Assembly: GCF_040796495.1 (NCBI RefSeq)
Contig: NZ_JBFNQN010000013.1
Span: forward strand, 62,001-126,000
Reading direction: 5' to 3'
Length of the DNA: 64,000 nucleotides
Source of the DNA: Kineococcus endophyticus
Lineage (GTDB): Bacteria > Actinomycetota > Actinomycetes > Actinomycetales > Kineococcaceae
In this document: piece by piece, positions 10,201-17,976 of the stretch
Numbering within the stretch: the stretch's first letter is position 1
Layout of the letters: the number at the start of each line of letters is the position of its first letter
Notes under the pieces: generated by a model
Databases searched by the model: none
The model's input: the letters and a program-made list of their open reading frames with translations, nothing else
Told to the model about the DNA's origin: nothing
Made by a program: the position numbers and the translations under genes

Positions 10201-10977
10201 GTGAACTCCGCCGAGAAGGCCGCGCGACTGCGGCAGCTGCACGAAGACCCCGAGCTCCTCGTCCTCGTCAACGTCTGGGACGCCGTGTCGGCGACCGTCG
10301 TGGCGGGCGAGCCCCAGACCAAGGCCCTCGCGACGGCCGGACACTCCATCGCCTCGACCTTCGGGTACGGCGACGGCGAGCAGATCCCCCTCGACCTGGC
10401 CCTGAGCCTCGTCGAACGCATCGTCGTCGCCGCCGGCGACCTGCCGGTCAGCGCCGACCTCGACGGCGGCTACGGGAACGCGGGCGAGACCGTGCGCAAG
10501 GCCATCGGCGTCGGCGTCGTCGGCGCCAACGTCGAGGACAGGCTGCGCCCGCTGGCCGAGTCCGTCGCGAACGTCGAGGCGATCGTCGCGGCCGGGGAGG
10601 CCGAGGGCGTGCCCTTCGTCCTCAACGCCCGCACCGACGCCCTGGCCAAGGGTGGTGACCGCGGCCGCGACGTGTGGCTCCCCGATGCGGTCGAACGCGG
10701 CAAGGCCTACCTCGCCGCCGGTGCCACGACCGTCTTCGTGCCTGGTCCCCTCGACGAGGACGCCGTCGTGCAGCTCGTCGACGCCTTCGGGCCGCAGAAG
10801 CTGTCGGTCATCGGTTTCCCGGGGGTGCCCGACCAGGCGCGCCTGGCCGATCTTGGCGTCGCCCGCATCACCTACGGCCCGCTGACGCAGCGCGTGGCGC
10901 TGACCGCCCTGCAGGACGCGGCCCGCGGCATCTACGCCGGGGGCGGCATCCCCGAGGGCACCCGCCCGCTGAACTGA
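10201..10977 (+). CDS. Isocitrate lyase / phosphoenolpyruvate mutase superfamily protein
   Basis: A 258-aa TIM-barrel protein of the PEP mutase/isocitrate lyase superfamily. VNVWDAVSA, the metal-site SADLDGGYGN and LNARTDAL are visible, while the KKCGH motif of true isocitrate lyase is missing. Likely chemistry is C-C or P-C cleavage or formation on a small 2-oxo acid; the substrate cannot be deduced. GTG 10201 was preferred over 10192 because TAGCGT lies 7 nt upstream. A strong hairpin follows the stop. Confidence 0.85.
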   Translation: MNSAEKAARLRQLHEDPELLVLVNVWDAVSATVVAGEPQTKALATAGHSIASTFGYGDGEQIPLDLALSLVERIVVAAGDLPVSADLDGGYGNAGETVRKAIGVGVVGANVEDRLRPLAESVANVEAIVAAGEAEGVPFVLNARTDALAKGGDRGRDVWLPDAVERGKAYLAAGATTVFVPGPLDEDAVVQLVDAFGPQKLSVIGFPGVPDQARLADLGVARITYGPLTQRVALTALQDAARGIYAGGGIPEGTRPLN

Positions 10978-11000
10978 CGACCCCGGGCCGAGTCCCCCGG

Positions 11001-11040
11001 ACGGGCCACCGGAACCGCCGAGCGGTCCCGGCGGGCCCGT
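11001..11040 (+). terminator. Long symmetric terminator hairpin
   Basis: A 40-nt inverted repeat with three paired blocks separated by single mismatches and a CGA loop, directly after the PEP-mutase-like gene. No U-tract. Confidence 0.65.
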
Positions 11041-11061
11041 CCCGTGGGCGAGGATGGCCCC

Positions 11062-12102
11062 GTGACCTGGATCGAGGACCTCGCCGACCGCGCCGACGCC
11101 GTGCTGCCCGACTACGTGGCGGCCTACTACCGCTCCAACGCCGGCGACGGGTCCTGCGACCGCGAGGGCATCGCAGACTGGAACGGCTTCCGGCTGCGGC
11201 CCTCGGTCCTGCACGACGCCTCCGCACAGGACATGACGACGGAGGTGCTCGGCACCCAGGTGGCGGCCCCCGTCCTCGTCGCGCCCATGGCGCAGCAGGT
11301 CGGCGCGCGTCCGGAGGGCGAGGTGCTCACCGCCCAGGGCGCCGCCAAGGCCGGGACGCTGCTCGGGGTGTCCACCAACACCGGGGCCCGCTTCGACGAC
11401 ATCGCCGCCCAGGGCGCGCCGTGGTGGTACCAGGTCTACGTGGCCCGCAACCGCGAGGCCACGCGCCTGCTCGTCGAGCGCGCCGCGAGCGCCGGCGCCC
11501 GCGCGCTCATCCTCACGGTCGACACCACGCCCATCGGGCGGGAGATCCCCACGATCGACCCGCGCAACTGGCCCGCGGGCCCCCGCAAGAACCGCACGGC
11601 CAACCTCACCGCGGCCGAGCTGGAGCGCTTCGGCAGCGACACCGACATGGCGCTCGACCTCACCCCGGACACCATCGGCTGGCTCGCGGAGGTCTCCGGG
11701 TTGCCCGTGCTCTGCAAGGGCGTGCTCACCGCCCGGGACGCGCGACGCTGCGTCGACGGCGGCGCCGAGGGGATCATCGTGTCGACGCACGGCGGGCGCC
11801 GGTTGGGCAACTCCGTCACCTCCGCGTACGCGCTGCCGGAGATCCTCGCCGAGGTCGGCTCCGAGGTGGAGGTCCACGTCGACTCCGGCATCCGCGGCGG
11901 GGCGCAGGCCGCCGTGGCGCTCGCGCTCGGCGCGCGGGCCGTGCACGTGGGCCGTCCCGTGATGTGGGGCCTGGCCGCCGACGGCGCCGAGGGCGTCGCG
12001 GACGTCCTCGCGCGCTACCAGGCCGAGCTCGCGACCACGTTGCGGCAGATGGGGATCGGGTCGGTCCGGGACCTGCGGCCCAGCGACGTCGTCGTGCGCT
12101 GA
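11062..12102 (+). CDS. FMN-dependent alpha-hydroxy-acid oxidizing protein
   Basis: A 346-aa TIM-barrel flavoenzyme of the glycolate oxidase/lactate 2-monooxygenase/FMN-dehydrogenase family. Visible landmarks are the N-terminal DYVAAYYRSNAGDG, PVLVAPMAQQ, WYQVYV with the conserved Tyr, VDTTPIG and LCKGVL with the FMN-contacting Lys. The catalytic His/Arg are in THGGRR, and VDSGIRGG is the phosphate-binding loop. The usual Q-L-D after HGGR reads R-L-G, so substrate handling may differ. The start could also be GTG 11044. It is convergent with the toxin gene, 11 nt away. Confidence 0.85.
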   Translation: MTWIEDLADRADAVLPDYVAAYYRSNAGDGSCDREGIADWNGFRLRPSVLHDASAQDMTTEVLGTQVAAPVLVAPMAQQVGARPEGEVLTAQGAAKAGTLLGVSTNTGARFDDIAAQGAPWWYQVYVARNREATRLLVERAASAGARALILTVDTTPIGREIPTIDPRNWPAGPRKNRTANLTAAELERFGSDTDMALDLTPDTIGWLAEVSGLPVLCKGVLTARDARRCVDGGAEGIIVSTHGGRRLGNSVTSAYALPEILAEVGSEVEVHVDSGIRGGAQAAVALALGARAVHVGRPVMWGLAADGAEGVADVLARYQAELATTLRQMGIGSVRDLRPSDVVVR

Positions 12103-12113
12103 CGGCTGAGGGT

Positions 12114-12509
12114 TCACTCCAGGCGGCGGACGAGGGAGTCCAGCCGCGCGGCGATCTCTCCGACGTCGTCGAGGCTGCCGTCGGCGACGTCGCGGGTGAG
12201 CGCGAGCCCGGCCTGCAGGGGCGCCGCCCCGACGCCGGTGCCGTTGAGGTGCAGCATCGCGAAGGCCGACAGGACCGCGGTGCGCTCGTTGCCGTCGACG
12301 AGGGGACGGGTGCGCACGAGGGAGTGCAGCAGCGCCGCGGCCTTGCGGGACAGGTCCGGGTACGCGTCCTTGCCGAGCACCTGCAGCTGCGGGCGCTGGA
12401 CGGCCAGGGCCAGCAGGCCTGCGTCGCGGACGTCGAAGGGCCCGTCGGGGAAGAGGTGGGTGAAGCGGACGACGTCGCCGACCGTGAGGTAGCGGACGGG
12501 CAGGATCAC
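12114..12509 (-). CDS. doc: Doc-like toxin of the Fic superfamily, variant active site
   Basis: A 131-aa protein with the compact Doc fold: N-terminal [11 protein letters not shown], central [13 protein letters not shown] helix and the Fic loop. Doc toxins phosphorylate EF-Tu and use a H-x-[FL]-x-D-G-N-K-R loop. Here the loop is R68-P-L-V-D-G-N-E-R76, so the catalytic His is Arg and the Lys is Glu. The GTG start overlaps the upstream antitoxin stop (GTGA on the minus strand), typical of a toxin/antitoxin operon. It may be attenuated, inactive or mechanistically altered. Confidence 0.85.
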   Translation of the reverse strand: MILPVRYLTVGDVVRFTHLFPDGPFDVRDAGLLALAVQRPQLQVLGKDAYPDLSRKAAALLHSLVRTRPLVDGNERTAVLSAFAMLHLNGTGVGAAPLQAGLALTRDVADGSLDDVGEIAARLDSLVRRLE

Positions 12510-12772
12510 GTCCGGGGGCTGCTCACGAGGTCACCGCCGCGCAGGTCCTGGCCCTGCAGGTCCCCGGCCAGGGAGTCGAACAGCTCGCGGTTCTCGGCGT
12601 AGATGGCGCGGGCGATGTCCTGCACGTCGGCGCGGTCGGCGTCGTCGGCCTGCTCCAGCAGCCGCTCGAACAGGCGCTGCCGCGAGACGCCCGGGTTCCG
12701 CGCCTGCAGGCGCTCGAGCATCGAGCGGTGCGTGCTGTCGAGGCGCAGGGTGAAGGCGGACGTCGTCGACAT
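12506..12772 (-). CDS. Antitoxin of the Doc-like module, probable ribbon-helix-helix
   Basis: An 88-aa acidic protein starting [22 protein letters not shown]. The start looks like a ribbon-helix-helix DNA-binding segment (one beta strand, then a helix, residues 5-30). The tail is acidic and presumably flexible, as in antitoxins that cap their toxin. It overlaps the toxin gene by 4 nt. The start codon abuts a 37-bp symmetric operator-like element, consistent with autoregulation. An alternative start 15 nt upstream would fall inside that element. Confidence 0.75.
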   Translation of the reverse strand: MSTTSAFTLRLDSTHRSMLERLQARNPGVSRQRLFERLLEQADDADRADVQDIARAIYAENRELFDSLAGDLQGQDLRGGDLVSSPRT

Positions 12773-12808
12773 GACGTCACCGTACACCAGTGGTGCACTG
12801 TGACGTCA
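12772..12808. promoter_or_regulatory. Symmetric operator upstream of the antitoxin
   Basis: Two perfect TGACGTCA palindromes (12772-12779, 12801-12808) flank a central inverted repeat CACCA-G-TGGTG (12785-12795). Spacing is identical on both sides, so the 37 bp are symmetric about base 12790. It lies between the divergent antitoxin and rpe starts. It is the expected place for toxin/antitoxin autorepression. Confidence 0.65.
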
Positions 12809-12823
12809 GATCTGACCACGGGC

Positions 12824-12829
12824 TACGGT
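12824..12829 (+). promoter_or_regulatory. -10 box, leaderless rpe transcript
   Basis: TACGGT ends 6 nt before the rpe GTG at 12836. Confidence 0.5.
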
Positions 12830-12835
12830 CGGGGC

Positions 12836-13507
12836 GTGCCGAGCGCTCGAGGACCCCAGGTCAACCCCAGCATCCTGTCCGCCGACTTCGCGAACCTGCA
12901 GGCCGAGCTGGCCCGCATCGCGACGGCCGACGCCGCCCACGTCGACGTCATGGACGGCCACTTCGTCCCCAACCTCACGCTCGGCCTGCCCGTCGTCGAG
13001 GCGCTGCAACGGGTCAGCCCCGTCCCGCTGGACTGCCACCTCATGATCGAGGACCCCGACCGCTGGGCCCCCGCCTACGCCGAGGCCGGCGCGGCCGGGG
13101 TCACCTTCCACGCCGAGGCCGCGCGCGCCCCCGTGAAGCTGGCCCGCGACATCCGCGCGGCGGGGGGCCGCGCGGGCATCGCCCTGCGCCCCGCGACCCC
13201 GGTCGAGCCGTACCTGGACCTGCTGCCCGAGTTCGACATGCTCCTCGTGATGACCGTCGAGCCCGGTTTTGGCGGTCAGGGCTTCCTCGACGTCACGCTC
13301 CCCAAGATCCGCCGTGCCCGCGCGGCCATCGGCGACCTCGACGTGCGGCTGCAGGTCGACGGCGGCGTCTCGACGGCGACCGTGGAACGCGCCGCGGAGG
13401 CCGGCGCCGACGTCTTCGTCGCCGGCTCGGCCGTCTACGGCGCCGAGGACGCGGCCGCGGCCATCGGCCAGCTGCGCGACCTCGCGGCGCGGGCCTGCGC
13501 CCACTGA
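12836..13507 (+). CDS. rpe: Ribulose-phosphate 3-epimerase
   Basis: Interconverts ribulose 5-phosphate and xylulose 5-phosphate in the pentose phosphate pathway. 223 aa, TIM barrel. [26 protein letters not shown] with the catalytic/metal Asp, [17 protein letters not shown] and the phosphate-binding VDGGV are all present. The GTG at 12836 gives a family-length N-terminus and has a -10 box 6 nt upstream. It precedes the riboflavin genes, whose pathway consumes ribulose 5-phosphate. Confidence 0.95.
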   Translation: MPSARGPQVNPSILSADFANLQAELARIATADAAHVDVMDGHFVPNLTLGLPVVEALQRVSPVPLDCHLMIEDPDRWAPAYAEAGAAGVTFHAEAARAPVKLARDIRAAGGRAGIALRPATPVEPYLDLLPEFDMLLVMTVEPGFGGQGFLDVTLPKIRRARAAIGDLDVRLQVDGGVSTATVERAAEAGADVFVAGSAVYGAEDAAAAIGQLRDLAARACAH

Positions 13508-13537
13508 GGGTGCTCGGGCCGTGCGCCGGCCCCGTGC

Positions 13538-13556
13538 GTGGCAGACTGACTGCCAC
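13538..13556 (+). terminator. Small hairpin after rpe
   Basis: Perfect 7-bp stem GTGGCAG/CTGCCAC with a 5-nt loop, between the rpe stop and the riboswitch. It could be a weak terminator or part of the rib promoter (CAGACT lies in it). Confidence 0.35.
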
Positions 13557-13576
13557 GAGCAAGACCGCACGACACG

Positions 13577-13700
13577 CGTGCTCCGGGGTCGGTGGAAATC
13601 CGAACCGGCGGTGACAGTCCGCGAGCCCCCACCTCGGTGGGTGGTTGATCCGGTGGAACTCCGGGGCCGACGGTGAAAGTCCGGATGGGAGGCAGTGCGC
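13577..13700 (+). ncRNA. FMN riboswitch (RFN element)
   Basis: The conserved RFN blocks appear in order: CTCCGGGGTCGG, AAATCCGAACCGGCGGT, AGTCCGCGAGC, TTGATCCGGTGGAA, CTCCGGGGCCGACGGTGAAA and GTCCGGATGGGAGG. FMN binding represses downstream riboflavin synthesis genes. The variable P3 arm is short (CCCCCACCTCGGTGGGTGG). ribE begins about 325 nt further on. Confidence 0.95.
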
Positions 13701-14024
13701 GGCGTCGTCGTCGTGCGCCGTCGCGCCCCCGTCCGGGGGTCCCGTCGTCGTGCGTCGCCGTCGCCCCGTCGACGGTCCCTGCGGGCACCTCCTGGTGCCG
13801 CCGGGCCGTCACCTCCCCTCGCCCTCCCCGGAGTCCGACCGGACGTCCCTGGAGGAGGTGGACCGCCGTGACCGCAGCGATCGCCCGCGTCGCCGCACGC
13901 CCGGGCACCCTCCTCGCCGACGTCCGGCCCAGCGACCGTGCCGGTCCCCTCCCGCCCCCTCAGCGCTGAGGAGCAGACCGCACGAGGACCGCAGGACCAC
14001 AGGACAGTTCGAGGAGGCAGGGTC
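13701..14024 (+). other. Long expression platform / leader between riboswitch and ribE
   Basis: 324 nt without a recognisable full-length gene. It holds a CCCCCG/CGGGGG hairpin near 13723-13739 and a nested hairpin (GGCACC/GGTGCC, 13784-13799, enclosed by GACGG/CCGTC at 13771 and 13810). It also holds a short reading frame with a strong ribosome-binding site. ribD often occupies this place in actinobacterial rib operons, but no RibD sequence is visible. Confidence 0.5.
13868..13969 (+). CDS. Possible 33-aa leader peptide in the rib leader
   Basis: GTG 13868 follows a near-perfect AGGAGG (13853-13858) and opens 33 codons (VTAAIARVAARPGTLL...) ending in TGA at 13967. The next strong site (GAGGAGG, 14011-14017) belongs to ribE. 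No homology recognised. It may be a translated leader peptide or chance; the evidence is only the ribosome-binding site and position. Confidence 0.3.
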   Translation: MTAAIARVAARPGTLLADVRPSDRAGPLPPPQR

Positions 14025-14657
14025 GTGTTCACCGGGATCGTGGAGGAGATCGGCGAGGTCGTCGCCGTGGAGTTCGGGGCGGAGTCGGCACGGCTGACCG
14101 TGCGGGGGCCCGTCGTGGTCTCCGACGCCGTGCACGGGGCGTCCATCGCCGTCGACGGGGTCTGCCTGACCGTCGTCGACCAGCCCGAACCGGGCGCCTT
14201 CACCGTGGACGTCATGCAGGAGTCGTTGCAGCGCAGTTCGTTGCACGACGTGGCCCCCGGTCGCAAGGTCAACCTGGAGCGCGCCATGGCCGCCCACGGG
14301 CGCCTCGGCGGGCACATCGTGCAGGGGCACGTCGACGGCACGGGGACCATCGCGCGCCGGACACCGGGGGAGGCGTGGGAGGTCGTGCGCGTCGCCGTCC
14401 CGGCCGACCTCGCCCGCTACGTCGTGGAGAAGGGTTCCATCACCGTCGACGGCACCTCGCTCACGGTCTCGGCCGTCAGCGAGCCCACCGCGACCGAGCA
14501 CTGGTTCGAGGTCTCCCTCATCCCCGCCACCCTCGAGCTGACCGTCCTGGGCACCAAGCCCGTGGGCGCTACCGTCAACCTCGAGGTCGACGTGCTGGCC
14601 AAGTACGTCGAGCGGCTGCGGGCCTTCGAGCCCACCGTGCAGGGAGCGCAGGCGTGA
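14025..14657 (+). CDS. ribE: Riboflavin synthase alpha chain
   Basis: Dismutates two 6,7-dimethyl-8-ribityllumazine molecules into riboflavin. 210 aa in two homologous lumazine-binding halves: FTGIVEEIGEV at the N-terminus and GHIVQGHVDGTG opening the second half. The GTG start has GAGGAGG 7 nt upstream. Its stop overlaps ribB by 4 nt. Expression is presumably controlled by the FMN riboswitch upstream. Confidence 0.96.
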   Translation: MFTGIVEEIGEVVAVEFGAESARLTVRGPVVVSDAVHGASIAVDGVCLTVVDQPEPGAFTVDVMQESLQRSSLHDVAPGRKVNLERAMAAHGRLGGHIVQGHVDGTGTIARRTPGEAWEVVRVAVPADLARYVVEKGSITVDGTSLTVSAVSEPTATEHWFEVSLIPATLELTVLGTKPVGATVNLEVDVLAKYVERLRAFEPTVQGAQA

Positions 14658-15298
14658 CCGTGACCACGGACGTGAGCATCGAACGGGCGCTGGACGCCCT
14701 GCGCGCCGGCCGCCCGGTCCTCGTGACCGACGACGCCGACCGCGAGAACGAGGGGGACGCGGTCCTCGCCGCCGAGCTCGCGACGCCCGAGTGGATCGGG
14801 TGGACGGTGCGGCACAGCTCGGGGATGCTCTGCGCGCCCATGACCGCCGAGCGCGCCGCCGCCCTGGCGCTGCCGCCCATGGTCGAGCGCAACGAGGACT
14901 CCCTGCGCACGGACTACACCGTCAGCTGCGACGCGACCGAGGGCGTCACGACGGGCATCTCCGCCGCCGACCGCGCCCGCACCGCGCGGGTGCTGGCCGA
15001 CCCGGCGACGACGGTCGGGGACCTCGTGCGCCCCGGGCACGTCTTCCCGTTGCGGGCCCGGCCCGGGGGTGTCCTGGAGCGTCCCGGCCACACCGAGGCG
15101 GCGGTCGACCTGTGCCGGCTCGCCGGGCTCACCCCGGTCGGGATCATCGCCGAGCTCGTGGAGGACGACGGGTCGATGTCACGCTGGGACCAGATCGTCG
15201 CGCTCGGTGAGCGGTTCGACCTGCCGGTGCTGACGATCGCGGAACTGCGGGCACACCTGTCCGGCCAGGGATCCGCCGACGGAGAGGAGAAGTCGTGA
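14654..15298 (+). CDS. ribB: 3,4-dihydroxy-2-butanone 4-phosphate synthase, stand-alone
   Basis: Makes the four-carbon precursor of lumazine from ribulose 5-phosphate. 214 aa. The acidic loop [20 protein letters not shown], and [21 protein letters not shown] segments are present. Many actinobacteria carry a fusion to GTP cyclohydrolase II (RibBA). Here the protein ends at the DHBP synthase domain, so the cyclohydrolase must be encoded elsewhere. GTGA overlaps occur at both ends (with ribE and ribH). Confidence 0.94.
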   Translation: MTVTTDVSIERALDALRAGRPVLVTDDADRENEGDAVLAAELATPEWIGWTVRHSSGMLCAPMTAERAAALALPPMVERNEDSLRTDYTVSCDATEGVTTGISAADRARTARVLADPATTVGDLVRPGHVFPLRARPGGVLERPGHTEAAVDLCRLAGLTPVGIIAELVEDDGSMSRWDQIVALGERFDLPVLTIAELRAHLSGQGSADGEEKS

Positions 15299-15780
15299 GC
15301 GGGGACGGAAGCCCGGAGATCACGGTCGACGGCAGCGGGCTGCGGGTCGCGGTGGTCGCGGCGCGCTGGCACCACGAGGTCATGGACGGGCTGCTGGAGG
15401 GGGCCCGCCGGGCGCTCGCCGCCTCGGGCGTCACCGACGTGGTGGAGGTGCGCGTCCCGGGGGCCTTCGAGCTGCCCGTGGCCGCCGCGCGGCTGGCCCG
15501 GCAGGGCTTCGACGCCGTCGTCACCCTCGGCGTCGTCATCCGCGGTGGCACGCCGCACTTCGAGTACGTGTGCGACGCCGCGACCCAGGGCCTGACCCAG
15601 GTCGCGGTGACGACGGGGGTCCCCATCGGCTTCGGGGTCCTCACCGTCGACAACGAGGCCCAGGCGCTGCACCGCGCCGGCCTGCGCGGCTCGCGGGAGG
15701 ACAAGGGCGCCGAGGCCGTGCTCGCGGCGCTCGAGACGGTCGTCGCCCTGCGCGAGGTCGCCCCGCTGTCCGCGGTCTGA
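15295..15780 (+). CDS. ribH: 6,7-dimethyl-8-ribityllumazine synthase
   Basis: Penultimate step of riboflavin synthesis; forms an icosahedral or pentameric assembly. 161 aa. [22 protein letters not shown], the [14 protein letters not shown] segment with the catalytic His, and [17 protein letters not shown] are textbook family motifs. The GTG start overlaps the ribB stop. A perfect 28-nt palindrome follows the gene. Confidence 0.96.
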   Translation: MSGDGSPEITVDGSGLRVAVVAARWHHEVMDGLLEGARRALAASGVTDVVEVRVPGAFELPVAAARLARQGFDAVVTLGVVIRGGTPHFEYVCDAATQGLTQVAVTTGVPIGFGVLTVDNEAQALHRAGLRGSREDKGAEAVLAALETVVALREVAPLSAV

Positions 15781-15790
15781 GGGGGAGCCG

Positions 15791-15818
15791 GGTGGTCGGG
15801 TGCGCGCACCCGACCACC
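15791..15818. terminator. Perfect 28-nt palindrome after the rib operon
   Basis: GGTGGTCGGGTGC and its exact complement, 10 nt after the ribH stop and just before the hisE promoter. It lacks a U-tract. Confidence 0.7.
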
Positions 15819-15830
15819 TGGACCGGCCAC

Positions 15831-15836
15831 TAGACT
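15831..15836 (+). promoter_or_regulatory. -10 box of hisE-hisG
   Basis: TAGACT ends 8 nt before the hisE GTG at 15845, right after the rib terminator palindrome. Confidence 0.5.
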
Positions 15837-15844
15837 CCGTGCCC

Positions 15845-16108
15845 GTGAAGAGCTTCGACGCCCTGTTCGCCGAACTGAGCGACAAGGCGCTGACCCGGCC
15901 CGAGGGCTCGGGGACGGTGCGGGAACTGGACGCCGGCGTCCACGCCATCGGCAAGAAGGTCGTCGAGGAGGCGGCCGAGGTCTGGATGGCCGCGGAGCAC
16001 GAGGGCGGCGAGCGGACCGCCGAGGAGATCTCGCAGCTGCTGTACCACCTGCAGGTGCTGATGATCGCCCGCGGTCTGACCCTCGACGACGTGTACGCCC
16101 ACCTCTAG
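15845..16108 (+). CDS. hisE: Phosphoribosyl-ATP pyrophosphatase
   Basis: Second step of histidine synthesis, hydrolysing PR-ATP to PR-AMP. 87 aa, all-alpha MazG-like fold. [14 protein letters not shown] carries the metal-binding glutamates and [14 protein letters not shown] the second helix. The GTG at 15845 gives [11 protein letters not shown], as in homologues; a GTG two codons earlier is possible. Its TAG stop is embedded in the hisG ribosome-binding site. Confidence 0.94.
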   Translation: MKSFDALFAELSDKALTRPEGSGTVRELDAGVHAIGKKVVEEAAEVWMAAEHEGGERTAEEISQLLYHLQVLMIARGLTLDDVYAHL

Positions 16109-16118
16109 GAGCTCACCC

Positions 16119-16964
16119 GTGTTGCGCATCGCCGTCCCCAACAAGGGGTCCCTGTCCGAGGCCGCGTCCGCCATGCTGCGCGAGGCCGGCTACAACCAGC
16201 GGCGCGAGGCCAAGGAACTCATCCTCGACGACCCGGACAACTCGGCCCAGTTCGTCTTCCTGCGCCCGCGAGACATCGCGCTCTACGTGGGGTCCGGGAC
16301 GCTGGACGCCGGGATCACGGGGCGCGACCTGCTGCTGGACTCCCGCGCCCCCGCCGACGAGGTCCTCCCGCTCGGCTTCGCGCGCAGCACGTTCCGCTTC
16401 GCCGGGCGCCCCGGGGTGGCGTCGGGGGTCGGCGACCTCGAGGGCCGCCGCATCGCGACGAGCTACTCGGGCCTGCTGGCCAAGCACCTCGCCGAGCACG
16501 GCGTCACCGCCGACATCGTCCACCTCGACGGCGCGGTCGAGACCGCGGTGGCGCTCGGCATCGCCGACGTGATCGCCGACGTGGTCGAGACGGGCACGAC
16601 GCTGCGCGCGGCCGGTCTGGAGATCTTCGGCGAGCCGATCATGCGCTCGGAGGCGACGCTCGTCCGCCGCGCCGGCGCCCCGGCCGACCCCGCCGTGGAC
16701 GTCCTCGTCCGCCGCCTGCAGGGCGTCCTCGTGGCCCGCCAGTACGTCATGGTCGACTACGACTGCCCGCAGGCGATCGTGGAGCAGGCCTGCGCGATCA
16801 CCCCCGGTCTGCAGTCGCCGACCGTCTCGCCGCTGGCCAGCCCCGACTGGGTCGCCGTGCGAGCTATGGTGAAGAGCTCGGAGACCAACCGCGTCATGGA
16901 CGAGCTGTACGAGCTCGGGGCGCGGGCGATCCTCGTCACGAGCATCCACGCGTGCCGCCTGTGA
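16119..16964 (+). CDS. hisG: ATP phosphoribosyltransferase, long form
   Basis: First, committed step of histidine synthesis. 281 aa, the long hexameric form with its own C-terminal ACT-like regulatory domain (about residues 205-281), so no HisZ is needed. LRIAVPNKGSLSE at the N-terminus and DVIADVVETGTTLRAAGL (PRPP loop) are diagnostic. AGGAG at 16107-16111 is 7 nt before the GTG start. Histidine feedback inhibition is known for this form. Confidence 0.96.
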   Translation: MLRIAVPNKGSLSEAASAMLREAGYNQRREAKELILDDPDNSAQFVFLRPRDIALYVGSGTLDAGITGRDLLLDSRAPADEVLPLGFARSTFRFAGRPGVASGVGDLEGRRIATSYSGLLAKHLAEHGVTADIVHLDGAVETAVALGIADVIADVVETGTTLRAAGLEIFGEPIMRSEATLVRRAGAPADPAVDVLVRRLQGVLVARQYVMVDYDCPQAIVEQACAITPGLQSPTVSPLASPDWVAVRAMVKSSETNRVMDELYELGARAILVTSIHACRL

Positions 16965-17410
16965 CGTCCGCGACCCCGACGGACCGGCCGTTCCGGCCGC
17001 GTCGTGCCCGCGTCGTCGGCCTCGCCTTCGCCGTCGGCATCGCGGTCGTCATGGTGGGCATGTCCATCGGGCTGTCCCTGGCCCCGGAGTCCGGCTGGAC
17101 GGGCCAGGACACCGTCTCGGCGCTCGTCTTCGGGGCGATCGTCTCGGGCGGGCTGGTGCGGCTCGTCACCGTCAACGCGCGGGTGACCGAGCGCGCGCTC
17201 GTCGTGCGCAACGTGGTCTTCACCCGCGAGGTCGAGTGGGGCGAGGTCGTCGCCGTCCGCTTCGGCGGCGCCGACCCGTGGCTCACCCTCGACCTCGACG
17301 ACGGCGAGAACCTCGCCGTGATGGGCGTGCAGCGCGCCGACGGGGAGTTCGCCAAGGCCGAGGCGCTCCGGTTGGCCCGGCTCGTCGAGGACCGGGCCCC
17401 CCGCACCTAG
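16961..17410 (+). CDS. Membrane-anchored bacterial PH-domain protein
   Basis: 149 aa. Two membrane helices (about residues 20-42 and 52-72) are followed by a short PH-like beta domain (ARVTERALVVRNVVFTREVEWGEVVAVRF). This is the usual architecture of the small PH-domain protein found after hisG in actinobacteria; function unknown. GTG 16961 overlaps the hisG stop (GTGA). Its TAG stop overlaps the stop of the opposing kinase gene by 4 bp, a rare tail-to-tail overlap. Confidence 0.82.
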   Translation: MTSATPTDRPFRPRRARVVGLAFAVGIAVVMVGMSIGLSLAPESGWTGQDTVSALVFGAIVSGGLVRLVTVNARVTERALVVRNVVFTREVEWGEVVAVRFGGADPWLTLDLDDGENLAVMGVQRADGEFAKAEALRLARLVEDRAPRT

Positions 17411-17976
17411 GAGGCGTCGGTGGCGAGCAGGAGGTCCGGCGCCAGCGACCGCCGCGCGAACAGCTCCGCCTCTTGGGCCGCCCACCGCTCCCAGTGCGGC
17501 TCGTACGTCGCGCCGTCGCGCGCCAGCGCACGGTCGCGGCGGACGCCCGGGGTGGCCGTCAGCTCGACGAGCAGGTCGACGGGGGCGGCGCAGCCCGCGC
17601 CGACGCCCTCGACGACCAGCAGTCCGGACGTCGGCAGCGGCACCGTGCGCGCGTACGCACCCCGCGTCCAGTCCCACACGGGCTGCTGCACGGGGCGGCC
17701 GGTGCGCAGCTGCGTCAGCAGGTCCCGCAGCAGGTCCACGGCCGCGGCCAGTCCGTCCCACCCCGGGTACAGGTCGTCCATGTGCAGGACGGCGGCGCCG
17801 GTCCGCTGCGCGAGGACGGCGGCCAGGTCCGTCTTGCCCGCGCCCGAGCGTCCGTCGACCGCCAGGACCAGCGGGCCGGCGGTCGGCGCCGGGACCTGCT
17901 GCAGCCGCGCGAGGACCCCGTTCGCGAACGCCTGCAGCGCAGGGGGAGTGGCCCCGGTCAGAACCAGGTCGGGCAC
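17407..17976 (-). CDS. Uridine kinase-like P-loop protein
   Basis: 189 aa. Walker A GRSGAGKT near residue 43, DLYPGW in the switch region and LLVVEGVGAGCAA resemble the uridine kinase/nucleoside phosphotransferase group, and HWERWAAQEAELFAR fits its C-terminus. The substrate has not been inferred from sequence. GTG 17976 starts inside the end of the Eis-like gene, giving a 19-nt overlap, so both are cotranscribed on the minus strand. Confidence 0.78.
   Translation of the reverse strand: MPDLVLTGATPPALQAFANGVLARLQQVPAPTAGPLVLAVDGRSGAGKTDLAAVLAQRTGAAVLHMDDLYPGWDGLAAAVDLLRDLLTQLRTGRPVQQPVWDWTRGAYARTVPLPTSGLLVVEGVGAGCAAPVDLLVELTATPGVRRDRALARDGATYEPHWERWAAQEAELFARRSLAPDLLLATDAS

Noticed and set aside
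10201-10977. True isocitrate lyase
   Set aside because: The KKCGH active-site motif and the length of the family are missing; only superfamily membership is supported.
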